Notes: generated by a model not told the origin, from the sequence alone. DNA of 64,000 nucleotides from Chitinophaga varians (GCF_014529945.1 NZ_JACVFB010000007.1:310001-374000); one strand, 5' to 3'. Shown: positions 9,086 through 18,688, numbered from the stretch's first letter. Program-made: numbers and translations.

Positions 9086-11212
9086 TTACTCCATCACAAT
9101 TGATAAATTCGGCATCCGCAGGTTACGGTGTACTGACACCGGCTTCGCCTGCCTCACCTCTACTGCCTGCTCACGGCTACTGCCGGTCAACTGCTGCGGC
9201 AGCGGCTGCACATACATCTCCTGCGGCACCTGACGATGAATACCCCACGTCGATGTTTTGGCAAAACGGCTGTAAAACTTCACTACCAGCTGGTTTTTTC
9301 CGGCTTTCAGGGGCAACAGCAACACTTCCTGCTGTGTACCGCCCCGCTCCGGATTGTTATACACCACCTGCTCTTCACCGTTCAAATATACGGCAATCCC
9401 GTCGCCACTGGTGAACCCTACCAGATAGTCGCCGGCGGCAGGCGCGGTGATTTCCTGCAATACATACCATCCAAGGTTCCGGTCACCAGGCATCGTGTAC
9501 ACCGTGTCATTTTTCCAGTCGGCACGCAACGCCCACGGCTTGCCCGCTTTGGCCGACAATGGCTTGCTCAGATCAATATTTTTCAGGTCTCCATGTGTGC
9601 CATTAATACCCGACCAATAAGGGCCGGAATAATACATCGGTCCCCACTGCAGCTGCGCTGCCTGGTTATGGAGCGTTTTTACGGTGCCACCGTTCAATAC
9701 CACTTCCTGTGCTACTCCGTTAAGCGTCAGCTGCAGGGTCTTGCCCCGCTCTGCCGCGCTGTATACTACGCTCATACGCGCCGGACGTACGCTGGTAAAG
9801 GCCCAGCGATCCCCCACCTGACTGCGGTAGTAACTGTCATAATCGACACCGGAAAAACTATACAAGGGAATCGCATTATGCCTGTTCAGCACGGCCGGAT
9901 TCTTCAGCAAATGCAATGGCGTAATACGCACATCGCCTTTACAACTCAGCGCCAGCACCTGCACGGATGGATCAGCTAATTGAAAGCCTGCGGGCAGCTG
10001 GATAGTGGTGGCGCCGTCACGCACAGTAACTTTGCAGGACAACTTTCTGTTGCCGTCCAGCAACTGCACCTGCGTTACAGGGCTGGTCAGCCCGGGCAGC
10101 ACGATAGTTCCGCCGGCAGGCGTCTGCAGCAGGTGCAGATACAGCTTACCAGGTTTGGTTGTTACTTCTCCCCAGGCGAAAGTGGTGTCAAAAGGATTGG
10201 CCTGCGCGCCGTAAATAGCTTCACCATTACGTTCCAGCCACTGGCCGTTACGCAGCAGCACGTCTCTTTCAAAATCCACCACAGAACCGTCGCCACGTGG
10301 CCCGATATTCAGCAGATAGTTACCGCCACGGCTCACCACCTTGATCAGGCCTACCAGTTTCTCATGTGCCTTTTCTGCGGCAGGGCCATGCTGCTGCCAG
10401 GAACGGTACCCCCACGTTTCATCATATACAGAGGCCGGCGTTTGCCAGGCAGCAGCTATCTTATAATCAGGATACTGATTGTCGCCCATCACGCAAAAAT
10501 CCCCGGCATCGTTGCCCAAACGGCCACTCACCATACAGCCAGGTTGCAACCGGTGCACAATATCCGCCAGCTCCCGGCTCTGGTCCGCTGTCAGAGAGCC
10601 CATATCAAACCAGATTTCAGACACCGGACCATAATCGGTCATCAGCTCTGTCACCTGCTTTTTATTGAATTGATGATGCTCCGGCGTAATCGGATCACTG
10701 TTACTGCTGGAGATAGGATATGCCTGCGGAAAATGCCAGTCTATCAACGAAAAATATAATCCAAACTTCAGTCCATGCCGATGACAGGCTTCTGCCAGCT
10801 CCTTCAGCACATCGCGGTGGAAAGGCGTGGCATCTACCACATTATAGTCGGTATAACGGGAATGAAACATACAAAAACCATCATGATGTTTGGATGTCAT
10901 CACCACTGATTTCATGCCCGCCGCTTTCGCCAGCAGTACAATGGAATCAGCATTCCACTGTGTAGGGTTAAAACGTTTGGCCACATCACCGTATACATCG
11001 CTGTAAATACCGGCATGCGATTGTATCTGTTCACTGTACCCACGGGTTACCGGTTTACCCTCCCATACGCCTCCCAGCGTGGAATAAATCGCGCCCCAGT
11101 GAATAAACATGGAATATTTCTGGTTCTTCCAGCTATGCTGTAAGGTAGTGTCCTGCGCATAACCGGCAACAGTCAGGGATAATGCCCACAAAAAAATACT
11201 GATCTTCTTCAT
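9086..11212 (-). CDS. Exported alpha-L-fucosidase, GH29 family
   Basis: A 708-residue secreted glycosidase predicted to release alpha-linked L-fucose from glycans in the periplasm or outside the cell. A signal peptide covers about residues 1-19 (MKKISIFLWAL ... AGYAQ). The GH29 barrel follows: MFIHWGAIYS near 35, SKHHDGFCMFHS near 108-118, and GPVSEIWFDMG with the likely nucleophile Asp203. The second half contains an Ig-like stretch and a carbohydrate-binding or PA14-like jelly roll (about 540-690, VGFTSGDGIAVYLNGEE). The acid/base residue is less conserved in the family and is not assigned. It stands alone, without SusC/SusD partners in the window. The ATG at 11212 directly precedes the signal peptide. 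Confidence 0.87.
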   Translation of the reverse strand: MKKISIFLWALSLTVAGYAQDTTLQHSWKNQKYSMFIHWGAIYSTLGGVWEGKPVTRGYSEQIQSHAGIYSDVYGDVAKRFNPTQWNADSIVLLAKAAGMKSVVMTSKHHDGFCMFHSRYTDYNVVDATPFHRDVLKELAEACHRHGLKFGLYFSLIDWHFPQAYPISSSNSDPITPEHHQFNKKQVTELMTDYGPVSEIWFDMGSLTADQSRELADIVHRLQPGCMVSGRLGNDAGDFCVMGDNQYPDYKIAAAWQTPASVYDETWGYRSWQQHGPAAEKAHEKLVGLIKVVSRGGNYLLNIGPRGDGSVVDFERDVLLRNGQWLERNGEAIYGAQANPFDTTFAWGEVTTKPGKLYLHLLQTPAGGTIVLPGLTSPVTQVQLLDGNRKLSCKVTVRDGATTIQLPAGFQLADPSVQVLALSCKGDVRITPLHLLKNPAVLNRHNAIPLYSFSGVDYDSYYRSQVGDRWAFTSVRPARMSVVYSAAERGKTLQLTLNGVAQEVVLNGGTVKTLHNQAAQLQWGPMYYSGPYWSGINGTHGDLKNIDLSKPLSAKAGKPWALRADWKNDTVYTMPGDRNLGWYVLQEITAPAAGDYLVGFTSGDGIAVYLNGEEQVVYNNPERGGTQQEVLLLPLKAGKNQLVVKFYSRFAKTSTWGIHRQVPQEMYVQPLPQQLTGSSREQAVEVRQAKPVSVHRNLRMPNLSIVME

Positions 11213-11422
11213 ATAACTAACGTGTACTTGCTGTTTCCTTTTTTACTTTTTCGCGTTTTCTGCTCACACACTGGTCTAAAGCTAAATCGTTTAACTTACA
11301 TAAAGGGATACCATCTTCTCTTTTTATAGTGGTAAATAAACATCGTGCCCTGCTACTGCACGGCCGCTTCCGCCAGCATTATGCATGCTGGCCAGGCATA
11401 TCCGGTCAACGGACATCGGATG

Positions 11423-12427
11423 CTAAAATGCCGCCCTTGCAGTGGGTACTGCGTCCAGCGCGGTAAAGGCACCGGCCAGGTACTTGTAATACGCAGCAAT
11501 GGCGATCATACCGGCATTATCGGTACAGTATTCGAATTTTGGAATAAAAGTGCGCCAGCCGTATTTTTCGCCGTACTCCTGCAAGGCTTTCCGAAGGCCG
11601 CTGTTGGCACTAACACCGCCGGCAATGGCCACGTCACGGATGCCCGTTTCCTGGGTTGCTTTCAAGACTTTATTGAGCAGGATGCTGATAATACGCTGTT
11701 GAATGGAAGCACAGATATCCGGCAGGTTCTTTTCAATGAAAGCCGGGTCCTGTCGCTGGTTTTCCTGTAAGAAATAGAGAATGGCCGTCTTCAGGCCGCT
11801 GAAACTGAAGTTCAGCTCGGGAATACGCGGCTCAGGAAATTTGAACCGGCCAGGGTCGCCCGTTTGGGCATATTTATCGATCAACGGGCCTCCGGGATAA
11901 GGCAGCCCCAATAACTTCGCACTCTTGTCAAAAGCTTCACCAGCGGCATCGTCCAGCGTTTCGCCGATCACCCGCATGCTCAGCGGACTTTCACACAACA
12001 CAATCTGCGTATGCCCGCCGGAAACAGTCAGACAGAGAAAAGGAAAATCAGGTTTCGGATCGTCAATGAAATTGGCCAATACGTGCGCCTGCATATGATG
12101 CACCCCGATCAATGGCTTATTGAGGGCCATGGCCATGGATTTGGCAAAACAACTGCCTACCAGCAAAGAGCCTATCAGACCCGGCGACTGTGTAAAGGCA
12201 ATGGCACTCAGCTCCTCCGGCTTCACGCCCGCCGTCCGCAGGGCAATGTCCACTACCGGCACAATGTTCTCCTGATGCGCACGGGAGGCCAGCTCCGGGA
12301 TCACGCCGCCGTATTGTTCGTGTATCTTCTGATTCGCTATATGGTTGGACAGGACCTTTCCATCTTCCAGCACCGCTGCACCGGTATCATCACAGGAAGA
12401 TTCTATCGCAAGTATTTTCACTGACAT
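11423..12427 (-). CDS. tsaD: tRNA N6-adenosine threonylcarbamoyltransferase
   Basis: Catalytic subunit that transfers the threonylcarbamoyl group to A37 of ANN-decoding tRNAs, an almost universal reaction. The 334 residues contain the family signatures: AIESSCDDT at the N-terminus, the metal-binding HMQAH (His111 and His115, as in the E. coli enzyme), SGGHTQ near 140, GGPLID and GGVSANSGLR, and TDNAGMIA near the C-terminus. The frame opens at 12436, but I take the second Met at 12427 because it gives the standard MSVKILAIES start. The 210 bp between this gene and the fucosidase gene holds no recognised element. Confidence 0.96.
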   Translation of the reverse strand: MSVKILAIESSCDDTGAAVLEDGKVLSNHIANQKIHEQYGGVIPELASRAHQENIVPVVDIALRTAGVKPEELSAIAFTQSPGLIGSLLVGSCFAKSMAMALNKPLIGVHHMQAHVLANFIDDPKPDFPFLCLTVSGGHTQIVLCESPLSMRVIGETLDDAAGEAFDKSAKLLGLPYPGGPLIDKYAQTGDPGRFKFPEPRIPELNFSFSGLKTAILYFLQENQRQDPAFIEKNLPDICASIQQRIISILLNKVLKATQETGIRDVAIAGGVSANSGLRKALQEYGEKYGWRTFIPKFEYCTDNAGMIAIAAYYKYLAGAFTALDAVPTARAAF

Positions 12428-12450
12428 AAGCGGCAAAAATAAACAAAAAA

Positions 12451-12468
12451 GGCGGGAATACTCCCGCC
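12451..12468 (-). terminator. Rho-independent terminator after the small lipoprotein gene
   Basis: GGCGGGA and TCCCGCC form a 7-bp GC-rich stem, followed on the minus strand by a run of U (AAAAAA at 12445-12450 of the plus strand). It lies 24 bp past the lipoprotein gene and just before tsaD. Confidence 0.75.
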
Positions 12469-12491
12469 TCTTTGCATATACTTACTATCCA

Positions 12492-12791
12492 TTATTTCGT
12501 CTCTTCAATGCACTCTATCCGCACTATCCGGCCACCCATACAGGTGGAAACCCGGTCTTTCAGCTCCATGAAGTCAAATTTCACCGTTTGCCCCGCTTTC
12601 AGGGTAAACCCCGGTACGGCAAACTCGGCCGGTAACAGAGTGGTGCCATCCTTCATTTCAATCACCAGCCCGCACCCGTCAATACCGCTCAAATCCTTTA
12701 CCACACCGGAATACCGACAACTACTGGCCGGCGGCGACGTCTTGCACGCTGCAAATATAAACAGAACCGCGCATAGGGACACTGTTTTCAT
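12492..12791 (-). CDS. Small putative lipoprotein, function unknown
   Basis: 99 residues with a lipoprotein signal peptide: hydrophobic stretch 5-14, then lipobox FAAC with Cys16. The mature part is Cys-containing (about Cys25, Cys40, Cys84, Cys94) and reads as a small beta-rich domain (VVKDLSGIDGCGLVIEM, LLPAEFAVPGFTLKAGQTV). Similar short domains are common in Bacteroidota, where they sit on the periplasmic face, but I know no function. It lies downstream of the ABC permease on the same strand (24-bp gap) and before a clear terminator, so the two may be cotranscribed. Confidence 0.7.
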   Translation of the reverse strand: MKTVSLCAVLFIFAACKTSPPASSCRYSGVVKDLSGIDGCGLVIEMKDGTTLLPAEFAVPGFTLKAGQTVKFDFMELKDRVSTCMGGRIVRIECIEETK

Positions 12792-12815
12792 ACCAGATTA
12801 TTTGAGGGATGATCA

Positions 12816-14069
12816 TTAATTGCTCCTGATAGCCACTACCGGGTCCAGTTTGCTGGCAAAATATGCCGGTATAAAGCCCGCCAGGATACCTACCACCACA
12901 GAAATAGACAGCCCCAGGATTACATTACTCAGAGACAGGTACATCTGGAAGGTACTGATCAAATTTATGACAACTGTACAGAGATATACCAGCACCAACC
13001 CTAAAGATCCCCCAATCAGACATAAAACAACGGCTTCCATGAGAAATTCCGCCAAAATAATACCCCTTCTGGCCCCGATGGCTTTCTTCAAACCAATAAT
13101 ACTGGTCCGCTCTTTCACCGTTACAAACATAATATTGGCAATCCCGAACGCTCCTACGATCAACGCGAAAATGGCAATGAAAAAGCCGCCCACATTGATG
13201 GCGCCAAAGATAGAGTTCAGACTTTCGCTGGCGGAACTGATCTCATTCAGGGCAAAATCGTCCTCCTCCTTGGGCTTCAGCCGGTGCGATGCCCGCAGAG
13301 TGCCCCGCAGCTCATCTTTCAGCTGGCTCATCGACACGTTGGGCTTAGCTTTTACCTGTATGTATGGATCAGCATAACGCCGCTCGTCTACCAGGGTACG
13401 CCCAAAGCGGTAAGGCAACACAATCGCATTATCGAAATTGGAACCGCCTATCATACTCTCCCCCTTTTTCTTCAGCAACCCAATGATCTTTACTTCCCGC
13501 CCCATAATCCGGACACTCTTACCCAGCGCCTGCTCCGGTGAACTGAAAAGCCCATCCCATACAGTAGCCCCCAAAATGGCCACATTGGTGCCGCTATTAC
13601 TTTCTGTATTGGCAAAGAAACGCCCCTGCACGATCTGCATCTGCTGGATCTTGTCAAAATCATTGCTGACAGCCATCATCGTCACCCCTTCCATATAGTC
13701 ATCGCCATACTCCACCTTTTTGGAGGAAGCCTCGAAATTGAAGGCCGCATAACTGGCACTCTGCACCTTGTCCTGAATCGTCCGGAAATCTTTATACTCC
13801 GGCACCGGCCGGTTCATATATTTCCACCAGGGATACTCCCCGTTACCACCCCACGGCCATTTCTGGACGTAAATAACATCATCTCCCAGTGCGGCCAGAT
13901 CGCTCCGGACATTCCTTTCCAGGCTGTTCGTGAGCGTAAAAACCGTAATAATGCAGAAAATGCCGATGGTGATGCCCAACAGCGATAAAAAAGTACGCAG
14001 CTTATTCACCCGCAGCTCATCTACAGCCATCTTCAAACTGGTCAATAATATTTTAAGGGTAGCTATCAT
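12816..14069 (-). CDS. MacB/FtsX-type ABC transporter permease
   Basis: 417-residue inner-membrane subunit of an ABC system. TM1 lies at about residues 25-47 (FLSLLGITIGIFCIITVFTL), followed by a large periplasmic MacB-type domain (about 50-260). The C-terminal FtsX part has three membrane segments, near 290-315, 335-365 and 380-405, joined by the typical SIIGLKKAIGARRGIILAEFL coupling segment. Such proteins work in mechanotransmission or export of lipoproteins, peptides or antibiotics with a separate ATPase. No ATP-binding gene is adjacent, so the partner must be elsewhere. The ATG at 14069 gives the usual cytoplasmic N-terminus. Confidence 0.88.
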   Translation of the reverse strand: MIATLKILLTSLKMAVDELRVNKLRTFLSLLGITIGIFCIITVFTLTNSLERNVRSDLAALGDDVIYVQKWPWGGNGEYPWWKYMNRPVPEYKDFRTIQDKVQSASYAAFNFEASSKKVEYGDDYMEGVTMMAVSNDFDKIQQMQIVQGRFFANTESNSGTNVAILGATVWDGLFSSPEQALGKSVRIMGREVKIIGLLKKKGESMIGGSNFDNAIVLPYRFGRTLVDERRYADPYIQVKAKPNVSMSQLKDELRGTLRASHRLKPKEEDDFALNEISSASESLNSIFGAINVGGFFIAIFALIVGAFGIANIMFVTVKERTSIIGLKKAIGARRGIILAEFLMEAVVLCLIGGSLGLVLVYLCTVVINLISTFQMYLSLSNVILGLSISVVVGILAGFIPAYFASKLDPVVAIRSN

Positions 14070-14143
14070 ATTCCAAATTTAACGGATTTATACGCACGCG
14101 CCTCGCCAATAAACACGAAATATAGCCGGAAAAAAAAATTAGT

Positions 14144-14151
14144 TACCTTTG
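14144..14151 (+). promoter_or_regulatory. Putative -7 box of prfC
   Basis: TACCTTTG fits the Bacteroidota TAnnTTTG box and lies 20 bp before the prfC start. No good TTTG box is seen about 19 bases upstream, so the call rests on one element. Confidence 0.4.
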
Positions 14152-14171
14152 CAGCCATTTTTTGGTTCTAT

Positions 14172-15755
14172 ATGAAGTACGTTAACGAAATAAATAAAAG
14201 AAAATCCTTTGCTATCATCGCCCACCCGGATGCCGGTAAAACCACGCTTACAGAGAAATTCCTCCTGTTCGGCGGCGCCATCCAGACAGCCGGCGCGGTG
14301 AAATCCAATAAAATTAAGAAGCACACCACTTCCGACTTCATGGAAATCGAACGGCAAAGAGGTATCTCCGTAGCTACTTCGGTTATGACCTTTGAATACC
14401 GTGATATCCTGGTCAACCTCCTCGATACCCCCGGTCACAAGGACTTTGCGGAAGACACCTACCGCACCCTCACCGCAGTAGACAGCGTGGTACTGGTGAT
14501 CGACTGCGTAAAAGGCGTGGAAGAACAAACAGAAAGACTCATGGAAGTATGCCGCATGCGCGACACGCCCGTGATCATCTTCGTCAATAAAATGGACCGC
14601 GACGGTAAGTACCCCTTCGACCTGCTCGATGAACTGGAAGAAAAACTGAACATCCGCGTAAGACCGCTCAGCTGGCCAATCAATATGGGCAAGGACTTCA
14701 AAGGGGTGTACAACCTGTACGACAAAAGCTTCGTTGCCTTCCAGCCCAATAAAAAAGCGACCGACGAAGACGTGGTGGCACTCCCCGACCTCTCCAGTAA
14801 GTTCGTGGACGAACACTTCGACACAAAGGACGCAGAACAGCTGCGTGGCGACGTGGAACTGATCGAAGGCGTATACGATACCTTCGATAAAGAAGAATAC
14901 CTGCAAGGCAAACTCGCACCTGTGTTCTTCGGCAGTGCGGTCAACAACTTCGGCGTGAAAGACCTGCTCGATACCTTCGTGGAAATCGCCCCCACACCGC
15001 GCAACCGTGAAGCCAGCTCCCGCGAAATCGACGTGCATGAAGATAAATTCAGTGGCTTCGTCTTTAAAATCCACGCCAACCTCGACCCCCGCCACCGCGA
15101 CCGCATCGCCTTCCTGCGCGTATGCTCCGGTAAATTCGAAAGAAACAAATTCTATCATCACGTTCGCCTCGATAAAGATGTGCGCTTCAGCAACCCGTAC
15201 AGCTTCCTGGCCCGTGAAAAAAATATCGTGGACGATGCCTTCCCCGGCGACGTGGTAGGCCTGTTCGATACCGGCAACTTCAAAATCGGCGACACCCTCA
15301 CCGAAGGCGAAAACTTCTTCATCACCGGTATCCCCAGCTTCTCTCCTGAACTGTTCAAGGAGTTGGTCAACAAAGATCCGATGAAGACCAAACAGCTCGA
15401 AAAAGGTATCCGCCAGTTGACAGATGAAGGTGTGGCCCAGCTGTTTACCCAGCATGGCGGCAACCGCAAAATCATCGGCTGCGTAGGCGATCTCCAGTTC
15501 GAGGTAATCCAATACCGCCTCCTGCAGGAATATGGCGCCGCCGCCCAGTTCAACTCACTGCCTTTCTACAAAGCCTGCTGGATCACCGGCCCTAAAGACA
15601 AAATCGAGGAATTCATCCGCTTCAAATCCGCCAATATCGTGGAAGACAAAGACGGTCACCTCGTATACCTGGCACAGTCCGAATGGTACCTCAACACCGA
15701 AAGGACCAACAACCCGGACATACAGTTCAACTTCACTTCTGAAATTCATAAATAA
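14172..15755 (+). CDS. prfC: Peptide chain release factor 3
   Basis: 527-residue translational GTPase that removes RF1 or RF2 from the ribosome after termination. G-motifs: AHPDAGKTT (residues 17-25), RGISVATSVM (switch I region), DTPGHKDF (near 84) and NKMDRDG (near 140). Domain II and the RF3-specific C-terminal part (LQFEVIQYRLLQEYG) follow in the usual order. Length matches the family. It is a single gene between a divergent ABC permease gene and a strong bidirectional terminator. Confidence 0.97.
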   Translation: MKYVNEINKRKSFAIIAHPDAGKTTLTEKFLLFGGAIQTAGAVKSNKIKKHTTSDFMEIERQRGISVATSVMTFEYRDILVNLLDTPGHKDFAEDTYRTLTAVDSVVLVIDCVKGVEEQTERLMEVCRMRDTPVIIFVNKMDRDGKYPFDLLDELEEKLNIRVRPLSWPINMGKDFKGVYNLYDKSFVAFQPNKKATDEDVVALPDLSSKFVDEHFDTKDAEQLRGDVELIEGVYDTFDKEEYLQGKLAPVFFGSAVNNFGVKDLLDTFVEIAPTPRNREASSREIDVHEDKFSGFVFKIHANLDPRHRDRIAFLRVCSGKFERNKFYHHVRLDKDVRFSNPYSFLAREKNIVDDAFPGDVVGLFDTGNFKIGDTLTEGENFFITGIPSFSPELFKELVNKDPMKTKQLEKGIRQLTDEGVAQLFTQHGGNRKIIGCVGDLQFEVIQYRLLQEYGAAAQFNSLPFYKACWITGPKDKIEEFIRFKSANIVEDKDGHLVYLAQSEWYLNTERTNNPDIQFNFTSEIHK

Positions 15756-15763
15756 CTGCAACA

Positions 15764-15816
15764 GCATAAACGAAAAAAGCGAAGCACTTCCGGTGCTTCG
15801 CTTTTTTCGTTTATGC
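15764..15816. terminator. Bidirectional terminator with perfect 24-bp stem
   Basis: The arms 15764-15787 and 15793-15816 are exact reverse complements around a 5-nt loop. The inner part of the stem is GC-rich and the outer part is A/T-rich, giving U-runs in both directions. It separates the converging prfC and the minus-strand gene ending at 15830. Confidence 0.9.
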
Positions 15817-15829
15817 CAGATCGTTACCT

Positions 15830-16321
15830 TCACTCTGCCCGCTGATAAGGGAAAATATATTCTTCTATTGTGCCGTCCCGCTTACCCTCCACCTTAGCGT
15901 CCAGGTGTTCGGCGTCTTTAAAGCGGTACATCACCTTCCGCGGAAAATCATTCTGCAGGTCTTCCGCTACGAAGCCGATCTCTTTCAGTACCCGCAGCTT
16001 CAGCCGGATAGGCGTGGTAGCCGTACGGCCTTCATATACAGGAATAAAAAAAATCTCGTTGCCGCGGCGCACCAGCTCCACGGACTGCTGCAGCGTACTA
16101 TCGGGACCGGCTACACGCCAGGTCCTGCCCGTCCAGGTAGAGTCATTGGTACGTGACCAGGTCTCCACCACAGCCCCCAGCTTGGTTTTCATCCTCCAGG
16201 TGCCGGCCAGTTTGTCGAGCATCCTGAAATCAGCAGGACGTACCTGCGCGGCAGCGGAAAGGCTGCCTGCCAGCAGGAACAACAGCACCATGCTATTGCT
16301 CCACCACAGCTTCTTCGCCAT
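15830..16321 (-). CDS. Exported DUF6265-like protein
   Basis: 163 residues. A signal peptide covers about 1-25 (SMVLLFLLAGSLSAAAQ). The mature part (MLDKLAGTWRMK near 34, VVETWSRTNDSTWTGR near 50, FVAEDLQNDFPRKVMYRF near 117) matches the small lipocalin-like beta domain usually labelled DUF6265, found in many Bacteroidota without known function. It starts inside the 3' end of the ubiD-like gene (29-bp overlap), which suggests joint transcription and coupled translation, although no functional link is obvious. Confidence 0.75.
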   Translation of the reverse strand: MAKKLWWSNSMVLLFLLAGSLSAAAQVRPADFRMLDKLAGTWRMKTKLGAVVETWSRTNDSTWTGRTWRVAGPDSTLQQSVELVRRGNEIFFIPVYEGRTATTPIRLKLRVLKEIGFVAEDLQNDFPRKVMYRFKDAEHLDAKVEGKRDGTIEEYIFPYQRAE

Positions 16322-18212
16322 AGATCTGATGTTTGTATTTAAGAGATGGAGAAGCCACGAAAGGCCCTATCTGCAGGTCTTTCCAGAGGGCGTCCACTTT
16401 ACGGATGGTATCGTCGTCTGCCACAATGATATTGGGCCAGTCCCGCTCAAAGTTATCCAGCAGCCTGGTCTTCAGCGTGCCGTCCATACCGATGGCGCCA
16501 ATATAGCGGCCGTTTTCAGCGGGCTTACGGATCACAAAGCTGTCACGTTTAGGGTCCATGTTATTACAGAAACGCCACAAAGCAGATGCAAGATCGGTCA
16601 CGTCTACAGTATGCTCCACATACAGCACCATCTTAATACCCGCCAGCACCGGCAGGGTATACAGCTGTTCATTCAGCTCCCGCACATGGAAAGGACGGTT
16701 CTTTTGCACAGACACCAGGATACAGGGGATATCCATCGCCAGCAGGCTGCTGTTGATACCTTTTATCTCAGGGAATTGTTGCATAATGGGCGCGGCGTCC
16801 AGCGACTTCGGCGCGGGCACCTGCTGATAAGCATTGTCGGTTTCTTCTTCATACTTCCGGGTACCATCGATACACATCTTGCCACCGAAACCCATTTTGG
16901 AGCAGGAATGGTCCAGCACGTCCATAGGGCCCTGGCTCAGATAAATGTCTGTAGCCGGATTGAGGTTGCGGAACACGTACTGCGCCAGTTTCTTATAGTC
17001 GGTGATGCTTTCTCCTTCATCGCTTACCACCAGTATCTTGTTAAACATCATCTGACCGGCGCCCCACATGGCATTCATCACTTTCTGTGCCTGCCCGGCA
17101 TAGTCTTTTTTGATCTGTGAGATCACGAGGTTATGGAACACGCCTTCCACCGGCATTTCCATATTAATGATTTCCGGCACCAGCGTCATTTTGATGGGCG
17201 CCAGGAAAATACGTTCGGTAGCTTTGCCGATCCAGGCGTCTTCCTGCGGAGGAATGCCTACTATCGTTGACGGATATACGGCATCTTTGCGGTGGGTGAT
17301 CGCCGTCACATGGAAGCGGGGGTACCAGTCGGCCAGCGAGTAGTAGCCGGTATGGTCACCGAAAGGACCTTCCCAGATCAGTTCTTCTCCGGGGTCTACA
17401 TATCCTTCTATCACGAAATCAGCATCAGCAGGCACTTCAATCTCCGGCTGGGTGATACATTTTACCAGTTCCACTTTTTTCTTGCGGAGGAAACCGGCCA
17501 GCATGTATTCGTCCACATTTTCCGGAAGCGGTGCGGTGGCGGAGTAGGTATAAACGGGATCGCCGCCCAGCACTACGGCCACGGGCATACGTTTGTTCAG
17601 TTTTTTGTACTCCATGAAGTGTTTGGCGGAAACTTTATGTTTATGCCAGTGCATACCGGTCATGTCTTTCTCAAACACCTGCATGCGGTACATGCCTACG
17701 TTGCGGCTGCCGGTAACCGGATCTTTGGTATGGATCACGGGGAGGGTGATAAACGGCCCTCCATCTTTGGGCCAGCAGGTTAGTACCGGCAGTTTGCTGA
17801 GGTCCGGGCTGGCCATCATTACTTCCTGGCAGGCGCCTTTGCCGCTAACGACCTTAGGCATCCAGGAGGCAAATTGCCCCAGTTTAGGGAGCATGGCCAG
17901 TTTATCGAGGATGCTCTCTTTAGGCTTGGACAGCATCTTAAACAGGTCTTCTATTTCACGGGCCACATCGTCGAGCTCCTGTACGCCCAACGCCATGCAC
18001 ATGCGTTTGTAGCTGCCCATGGAGTTGATCAGTACCGGAAAATCATAACCGGTATTTTCAAACAGCAGGGCCTTACCCCCACCGGGCATTTTACTGACCC
18101 TGTCGGTGATTTCCGCTATTTCGAGCTTAGGGTCCACATAAGTGCTGATGCGCGCTAATTCGCCTTCCTGTTCCAGCTTCTCTATAAAATGCCTGAGATT
18201 TTTATATGCCAT
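16293..18212 (-). CDS. UbiD-family prenyl-FMN-dependent decarboxylase
   Basis: 639 residues. Members remove a carboxyl group from aromatic or unsaturated acids using prenylated FMN made by UbiX; in Bacteroidota the best-known use is in quinone synthesis. Visible signatures include the N-terminal LRHFIEKLEQEGELARI, the conserved GPFGDHTGYY near residue 300 that carries the catalytic Glu and metal ligands, and PSTIVGIPPQEDAWIG near 334. It is longer than E. coli UbiD (497) through a C-terminal extension. I chose the ATG at 18212 (MAYKNLRHFIE) over an upstream start at 18299 that would cross a terminator hairpin. No UbiX gene is in the window. Confidence 0.88.
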   Translation of the reverse strand: MAYKNLRHFIEKLEQEGELARISTYVDPKLEIAEITDRVSKMPGGGKALLFENTGYDFPVLINSMGSYKRMCMALGVQELDDVAREIEDLFKMLSKPKESILDKLAMLPKLGQFASWMPKVVSGKGACQEVMMASPDLSKLPVLTCWPKDGGPFITLPVIHTKDPVTGSRNVGMYRMQVFEKDMTGMHWHKHKVSAKHFMEYKKLNKRMPVAVVLGGDPVYTYSATAPLPENVDEYMLAGFLRKKKVELVKCITQPEIEVPADADFVIEGYVDPGEELIWEGPFGDHTGYYSLADWYPRFHVTAITHRKDAVYPSTIVGIPPQEDAWIGKATERIFLAPIKMTLVPEIINMEMPVEGVFHNLVISQIKKDYAGQAQKVMNAMWGAGQMMFNKILVVSDEGESITDYKKLAQYVFRNLNPATDIYLSQGPMDVLDHSCSKMGFGGKMCIDGTRKYEEETDNAYQQVPAPKSLDAAPIMQQFPEIKGINSSLLAMDIPCILVSVQKNRPFHVRELNEQLYTLPVLAGIKMVLYVEHTVDVTDLASALWRFCNNMDPKRDSFVIRKPAENGRYIGAIGMDGTLKTRLLDNFERDWPNIIVADDDTIRKVDALWKDLQIGPFVASPSLKYKHQIYGEEAVVEQ

Positions 18213-18264
18213 TGTTAAATTATCTAATAAACCAGTCAACAAAAGTAAACATACGGCGCCGCAA

Positions 18265-18299
18265 TAAAAAATGCCCCCCGGAATAATACCGGGAGGCAT
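18265..18299 (-). terminator. Terminator of the Pro-rich exported protein gene
   Basis: ATGCCTCCCGG and the near-complement ATGCCCCCCGG (18271-18299) form a GC-rich stem around AATAATA-type loop bases, with AAAAA on its left side giving a U-run on the minus strand. It lies 22 bp past the gene ending at 18322. Confidence 0.75.
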
Positions 18300-18321
18300 C
18301 TCATTTATCTGATCTCAGTTA

Positions 18322-18639
18322 TCAATTGACGATGGTAACGCCAGCATGGAACACAGCTCTGGGCCGTGGTGCGTAATAAGGTCTTGGCGGCGGTGGCGGA
18401 ACAGGCACTGGTACCGGATAATAGGCCGGTTCAGCGTATACTACCCTTCTTCTCGGGCGGTAGCAGTCGTCATCATCCCATCGGCGGCAATCCCTGTCTC
18501 TCCAGTGTTTACGTTCCCATTTGTCGTAATGTTTTTCGTGGCCGTGGCCCCAGCCTCTTCCGCGGTCCCAGCCTCTCTGGGCGTAGGTGGTCGCTACGGT
18601 ACCTCCCAGGAGCAGCATCATCAGCAGTACTTTTTTCAT
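18322..18639 (-). CDS. Small exported Arg/Trp- and Pro-rich protein
   Basis: 105 residues with a signal peptide at about 1-20 (MKKVLLMMLLLGGTVATTYA). The mature part has a basic/aromatic half (GRGWGHGHEKHYDKWERKHW) and a proline run (PVPVPVPPPPPRPYYAPRP), ending in FHAGVTIVN. Low-complexity exported proteins of this type are common in the group and may coat or bind polyanions or cell-wall material, but no function is known. It lies 49 bp downstream of a second Pro/His-rich exported protein gene on the same strand; both look like one unit. Confidence 0.7.
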   Translation of the reverse strand: MKKVLLMMLLLGGTVATTYAQRGWDRGRGWGHGHEKHYDKWERKHWRDRDCRRWDDDDCYRPRRRVVYAEPAYYPVPVPVPPPPPRPYYAPRPRAVFHAGVTIVN

Positions 18640-18688
18640 GTTTCTCGGTTTTTGTTAAGATCGGTTGGTAAATAAATGTTGCGGTGTA

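Noticed and set aside
14139..15512. Long minus-strand frame of 457 codons over prfC
   Set aside because: It is an antiparallel shadow of prfC. Its residues show a shadow-type composition with no family match, while the plus strand has all G-motifs of RF3.
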